64,000 nt of DNA, taken from contig DAOUFM010000047.1 in NCBI GenBank assembly GCA_034429975.1, positions 1 to 64,000 on the forward strand, read 5' to 3'. The position numbers were made by a program, and so were the translations under genes. Origin of the DNA: UBA6170 sp034429975 (GTDB taxonomy: Bacteria > Chloroflexota > Anaerolineae > Anaerolineales > Anaerolineaceae). Positions 60,613 through 64,000 of the stretch are shown here, piece by piece. Every line of letters begins with the position of its first letter. The first letter of the stretch is position 1. Below the pieces are notes generated by a model that was not told where the DNA came from, made no database searches, and saw nothing but the letters and a program-made list of their open reading frames with translations.

Positions 60613-60746
60613 GGCTACCTCGATGAAATTAATCAAACATAATATACCATAATAATAAACAATAAGGGAATCATATTATAACCTTGAAATCTTATTATTG
60701 ATGGCCTTCATAATAAAAAACTGCCTGGAATTTTATGTATAAAAAA

Positions 60747-61829
60747 TTAAAAGGAAGCTTCGATTTCTCCGCCGCCTAATAATTCATCTTTCTGATAAAA
60801 AACAGCAAACTGGCCTGGAGTGGCATCGCGGATAGAGGTTTCAAATTCAACTTTAACCTTATTTCCAGGCAAGGGAATGACTGTAGCATTTTGGAATTCT
60901 GCACGCGATCGAATTTTTACCTGGCCGTTAAAATTACCGGATGGTGCATCACCACTGATCCAATTTACCTCTTTAACCAGGATTTCTTTTTGGTTGAGAT
61001 CATTTGCAGTTCCGACAACCAGAATATTTTCCTTAGTATTTTTTTCCAGTACGTAAAGCGGTTCTGGGGCTGCAATTCCAATTCCTTTGCGCTGCCCAAT
61101 GGTATAGAAAGCCAGTCCCTGATGTTGTCCCAATGGGTTTCCAAATCGATCGGTGATTTTTCCAGCAAGAGCAGTGTCTGGAGCATTTCTCAATAGAAAA
61201 TCTTTATAATTATCATCTGAAACAAAACACAAATCCTGACTATCTTTTCTTTCAGCCATTGGTAAATTATGTTTGCGAGCAATCTCGCGTACTTCTGTTT
61301 TAAGTAAATTACCCAGAGGAAACATCGTTTTTTTCAGTTGATCCTGTGTTAACATTGCCATTACGTAAGACTGGTCTTTTAAGGCATCTCTGGCTTTAAA
61401 AACCCGGGCTTTTGAATTTGCATTCATCTCTAACCGCACATAATGACCGGTAGCCAGGTAGTCAGCCCCGAACTCTTTTAATTTATCAAAGAGTAAACCC
61501 CACTTAATGTCACGGTTGCAAATGACACAGGGGTTGGGGGTTTTACCCTGACGATATTCATCCAGAAAATACTGGACAATTTGTTTTCTGAAAATTTCTG
61601 CAGCATCTACGACATAAAAAGGATATCCGCCGTCTTTTGCGGCTTTACGGGCTTCTTCCATCGATTGCGGAGTACAACACTTGTTTTCACATTCTTTGCC
61701 TGCTTCACTCCATAAGTGCAGCATGACGCCGATGACCTGATATCCTTGTTCAGCTAATAACGTGGCTACAACGGAGCTATCAACACCGCCGCTGACGGCC
61801 ACCAGAACGGTTGATTTCTTTTCTGACAT
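60747..61829 (-). CDS. mnmA: tRNA 2-thiouridylase MnmA
   Basis: 360 residues. PP-loop AVSGGVDSSVVATLL at the N-terminus binds ATP; the catalytic cysteines are in TPNPCVICNRDIKWG and SQDLCFVSDDNYKDF. TIGQRKGIGIAAPEPLYVLE marks the central domain. It thiolates U34 of tRNAs for Lys, Glu and Gln, taking sulfur from a cysteine desulfurase. It follows manA by 7 bp and is probably cotranscribed. Confidence 0.96.
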   Translation of the reverse strand: MSEKKSTVLVAVSGGVDSSVVATLLAEQGYQVIGVMLHLWSEAGKECENKCCTPQSMEEARKAAKDGGYPFYVVDAAEIFRKQIVQYFLDEYRQGKTPNPCVICNRDIKWGLLFDKLKEFGADYLATGHYVRLEMNANSKARVFKARDALKDQSYVMAMLTQDQLKKTMFPLGNLLKTEVREIARKHNLPMAERKDSQDLCFVSDDNYKDFLLRNAPDTALAGKITDRFGNPLGQHQGLAFYTIGQRKGIGIAAPEPLYVLEKNTKENILVVGTANDLNQKEILVKEVNWISGDAPSGNFNGQVKIRSRAEFQNATVIPLPGNKVKVEFETSIRDATPGQFAVFYQKDELLGGGEIEASF

Positions 61830-61836
61830 TATTTCC

Positions 61837-62799
61837 TTATTTTTCGTTCAAACTTCCCAGCAGCATTTGAAAATCCCCCTGTAAATGATAGGAAGGATGG
61901 CTGGCAGGAATTAAAACGCTTTCAAATTGGTTTAAGGTGAATCTATTTACATCAGATTCAAAAAGGGCTTGCCCTTCAATTATTGTTAATGAATGAAAAC
62001 TCTCTCCATTTGGAGACAATTCTACCCTCTGATGTTCAGATTGGAAGAGATCCAGAGAAAAATAATCGCAGGAGAAAATATTTTGCCTGGGTGCAGGGGT
62101 GATTTTCTTCGGTTGATTTTGAAGCGCAGTATTGGCAACCGCGATTGACTTCTCCAAATGTAAAACTCTGCCTGCGGAAAGAGGACGCTCCCAATCATAA
62201 ATTCGATAGGTAATATCGGAATTTTGTTGGATTTCATAAATAACAGAACCCGGTCCCAAAGCGTGAATTGTTCCTGAAGCAATGAATACCGCATCATTTT
62301 TTTGGATAGGATAGCGCCCGAGCACATTCAGAATGGTCCCATTCTCGATATGGGTTTTCAACATCTGCCGACTGACGGATGGCTTTACGCCGGCGATCAG
62401 TTCAGCGCCTGGTTTGGCATCAATCACGAACCAGCCTTCGGTTTTGCCGTTAAAATCAGGACCTTCCAACTGTTTTGCCTGCTCATCGCCTGGATGAACC
62501 TGAATGGATAACCATTCATGGCAGTCCAACAATTTGATTAATAATGGGAATTTTTGCGGCTTCTGTGAAAAATATCTGGCACCCAGAAATTGCGCCCCAT
62601 ATTGTTGGACGATTTGCTGGAGGGTTAAACCAGCTAATGAGCCATTGATAACCGTATTCTGATCAAAAATAACCCAAACCTCTGCGATTGGCTCATTATG
62701 ATAATTCTCAAATTCAATGAAATCTTTAAAATATTTACCGCCCCAGATATAATTTTTAATAGTCGGTTTTATGAATAATGGGTACAATTCTGTTAACAT
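61837..62799 (-). CDS. manA: Mannose-6-phosphate isomerase, class I
   Basis: 320 residues, the short bacterial type. Zinc ligands are visible: glutamine and histidine in WLSIQVHPGDEQA, glutamate in GKTEGWFVI, and histidine in IASGTIHALGPG. The catalytic arginine region reads YRIYDWERP. It interconverts fructose-6-phosphate and mannose-6-phosphate, feeding GDP-mannose synthesis and thus the gmd gene of this window. Confidence 0.94.
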   Translation of the reverse strand: MLTELYPLFIKPTIKNYIWGGKYFKDFIEFENYHNEPIAEVWVIFDQNTVINGSLAGLTLQQIVQQYGAQFLGARYFSQKPQKFPLLIKLLDCHEWLSIQVHPGDEQAKQLEGPDFNGKTEGWFVIDAKPGAELIAGVKPSVSRQMLKTHIENGTILNVLGRYPIQKNDAVFIASGTIHALGPGSVIYEIQQNSDITYRIYDWERPLSAGRVLHLEKSIAVANTALQNQPKKITPAPRQNIFSCDYFSLDLFQSEHQRVELSPNGESFHSLTIIEGQALFESDVNRFTLNQFESVLIPASHPSYHLQGDFQMLLGSLNEK

Positions 62800-62885
62800 G
62801 GTGTGATTTTAACACTGATCAACAAAAACCCCAAATTTACCAGACTGTACAACCCGGCAATAACGAATGGATAGGTGAATAATCG

Positions 62886-64000
62886 ATGGAATACAAACAA
62901 AATGCACAATTAAAAAATCATCAGCGACAAGGGAAAGATCAATTTTTTGAGATAGAAATGGAGAAGTTTTTATCTTCCTGCCCGGATTACCTCGAAACAA
63001 GAAAACTGGATGAAGTTCGGGCTGCAGATTATCAGAATCTTGATAAACAAAAGCAAGTCTACCTCGATTTTACCGGCTCCGGGCTTTACGGACAATCACA
63101 AATAAGCAAGCATATGGAATTGTTACAGGAGAATGTGTTCGGGAATCCGCATTCAAGCAATCCAACTTCAATCACAGCGACTCGCTTGATCGAAAGTACC
63201 CGCTCAGCAATAATGAAATTTTTCAATGCAGATCCAAACGAATATGTTTGCATTTTTACACAAAATGCCAGTGGCGCCTTGAAATTAATTGGCGAATCTT
63301 ACCCTTTTTCAGCGTATAGCCATTATTTATTAACCTATGATAACCATAACTCTGTCAATGGAATCCGTGAATTTGCCCGCGGAAAAGGAGCCGAGATCCA
63401 TTACATCCCGGTCCTTCTCCCAGACCTACGCATGGATCAGGAAGAATTGAAATATCAGTTAGAGAATGTAAAAAAAGAAGGCAATAATTTATTTGCATAC
63501 CCGGCTCAATCGAATTTTTCTGGGGTGCAACACTCTCTGGATTGGATTCCTTATGCTCAGGAAAGGGCCTGGGATGTGCTTTTAGATGCTGCTGCTTTTA
63601 CGCCCACCAATCAACTGGATTTAAACAAATACCATCCGGAATTTGTCACCTTGTCTTTTTATAAAATTTTTGGTTATCCAACCGGAATTGGTCTGTTACT
63701 TGCCCGGCGGGATGCATTAGCAAAATTAAGACGTCCATGGTTTGCTGGGGGTACGATCACCGTTGCTTCAGTAAAAGGCGACAAATATTATTTGCATCAA
63801 GGCGCTGAAGGCTTTGAAGATGGGACATTAAACTTCCTGAATATCCCGGCGATTGAAATTGGACTTGATCATATCTCCTTCATCGGCTATGACATGATCC
63901 ACAAGCGGGTTATGCTGCTTACTGAATGGTTGTTGAAAAAGCTGGATGGAATTACTCATAGTAATGAAAAAAAATTGATTAATATCTATGGACCTTTAGG
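62886..64000 (+). CDS. MOCOS-like aminotransferase class V (PLP) enzyme, 5' part
   Basis: Open to the end of the window, about 371 residues visible and no stop, so the gene is partial. AGGTGA at 62873-62878 supports ATG 62886. It is a class V PLP fold: LDFTGSGLYGQSQISKHM, NPHSSNPTSITATRLIESTR, the cofactor aspartate in WDVLLDAAAFTPTN, and the Schiff-base lysine in TLSFYKIFGYPTGIGLLLAR. The latter is the signature of the N-terminal sulfurase domain of molybdenum cofactor sulfurase (MOCOS). Whether a MOSC domain follows is beyond the window. It is divergent from manA, with 86 bp between. Confidence 0.88.
   Translation, partial: MEYKQNAQLKNHQRQGKDQFFEIEMEKFLSSCPDYLETRKLDEVRAADYQNLDKQKQVYLDFTGSGLYGQSQISKHMELLQENVFGNPHSSNPTSITATRLIESTRSAIMKFFNADPNEYVCIFTQNASGALKLIGESYPFSAYSHYLLTYDNHNSVNGIREFARGKGAEIHYIPVLLPDLRMDQEELKYQLENVKKEGNNLFAYPAQSNFSGVQHSLDWIPYAQERAWDVLLDAAAFTPTNQLDLNKYHPEFVTLSFYKIFGYPTGIGLLLARRDALAKLRRPWFAGGTITVASVKGDKYYLHQGAEGFEDGTLNFLNIPAIEIGLDHISFIGYDMIHKRVMLLTEWLLKKLDGITHSNEKKLINIYGPL

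Noticed and set aside
60692..60716. TTATTAT/ATAATAA hairpin after mnmA
   Set aside because: Seven A-T pairs only and no T-run on the minus strand; too weak to call a terminator.
1..64000. CRISPR arrays, insertion sequences, integrase genes and attachment sites
   Set aside because: No regularly spaced direct repeats, transposase-like ORFs or duplicated tRNA ends were seen in any gap.

Overview
The window looks like a chromosomal piece of an anaerobic, amino-acid-fermenting bacterium of the Chloroflexota, most likely class Anaerolineae. That assignment is an inference from the proteins: zinc-binding S4, S14 and L36, an L24 with a C-terminal zinc ribbon, a complex I membrane arm with two NuoM subunits, a fused ATP synthase b-delta subunit, an archaeal-type ProRS, and a GT-C transferase fused to NHL repeats. 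Base composition is moderate to low GC. No 16S gene is present to prove it. I see no prophage, insertion sequence, CRISPR array or tRNA gene.

Region 1 (1-17315, all +) is one long translation and transcription superoperon: the end of tuf, S10, then the S10/spc/alpha set from rplC to rplQ with secY, adk, map, rpmJ and rpoA, followed by truA, rplM and rpsI. infA is missing from its usual place between map and rpmJ. Two non-coding stretches inside it, before rplC and before rpsK, can fold into marked structures and are candidate autoregulatory leaders.

Region 2 (17435-22695) holds a YabN-type methylase-MazG fusion, a convergent tryptophanase-family lyase, a glycine-repeat solenoid protein with a SHOCT-like tail, a frameshifted relative of that tail, and an unrecognised membrane protein.

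Region 3 (22840-34295, +) is bioenergetic: nuoA-H-J-K-L-M-M2-N, encoding only the membrane arm of complex I, then atpI-B-E-(F/H), encoding only the Fo part of ATP synthase. The second NuoM lacks a canonical proton-channel lysine. The b subunit is fused to just the C-terminal part of delta. murE follows after a terminator.

Region 4 (35981-46103, all -) reads clpC, gmd, low-molecular-weight phosphatase, MazG-like hydrolase, LOG-family protein, proS, a helical-repeat protein, rpsO and pnp. Both rpsO and pnp have structured leaders.

Region 5 (46296-64000) is mixed. It holds a GNAT acetyltransferase, a YvlD-like membrane protein, an EamA transporter, a glycine-zipper micro-membrane protein, the GT-C/NHL fusion, an AmpG-like MFS carrier, two Hsp20 chaperones and a SUI1 protein. 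An operon for ADP-forming acyl-CoA synthetase and indolepyruvate:ferredoxin oxidoreductase follows, then a DUF4395 protein, mnmA and manA. The start of a MOCOS-like PLP enzyme runs off the end. With the lyase of region 2, the acs-iorA-iorB operon points to fermentation of aromatic amino acids to aryl acids with ATP formation. However, iorA carries an in-frame UGA exactly where the family has a tryptophan, the most unexpected single feature of the window.
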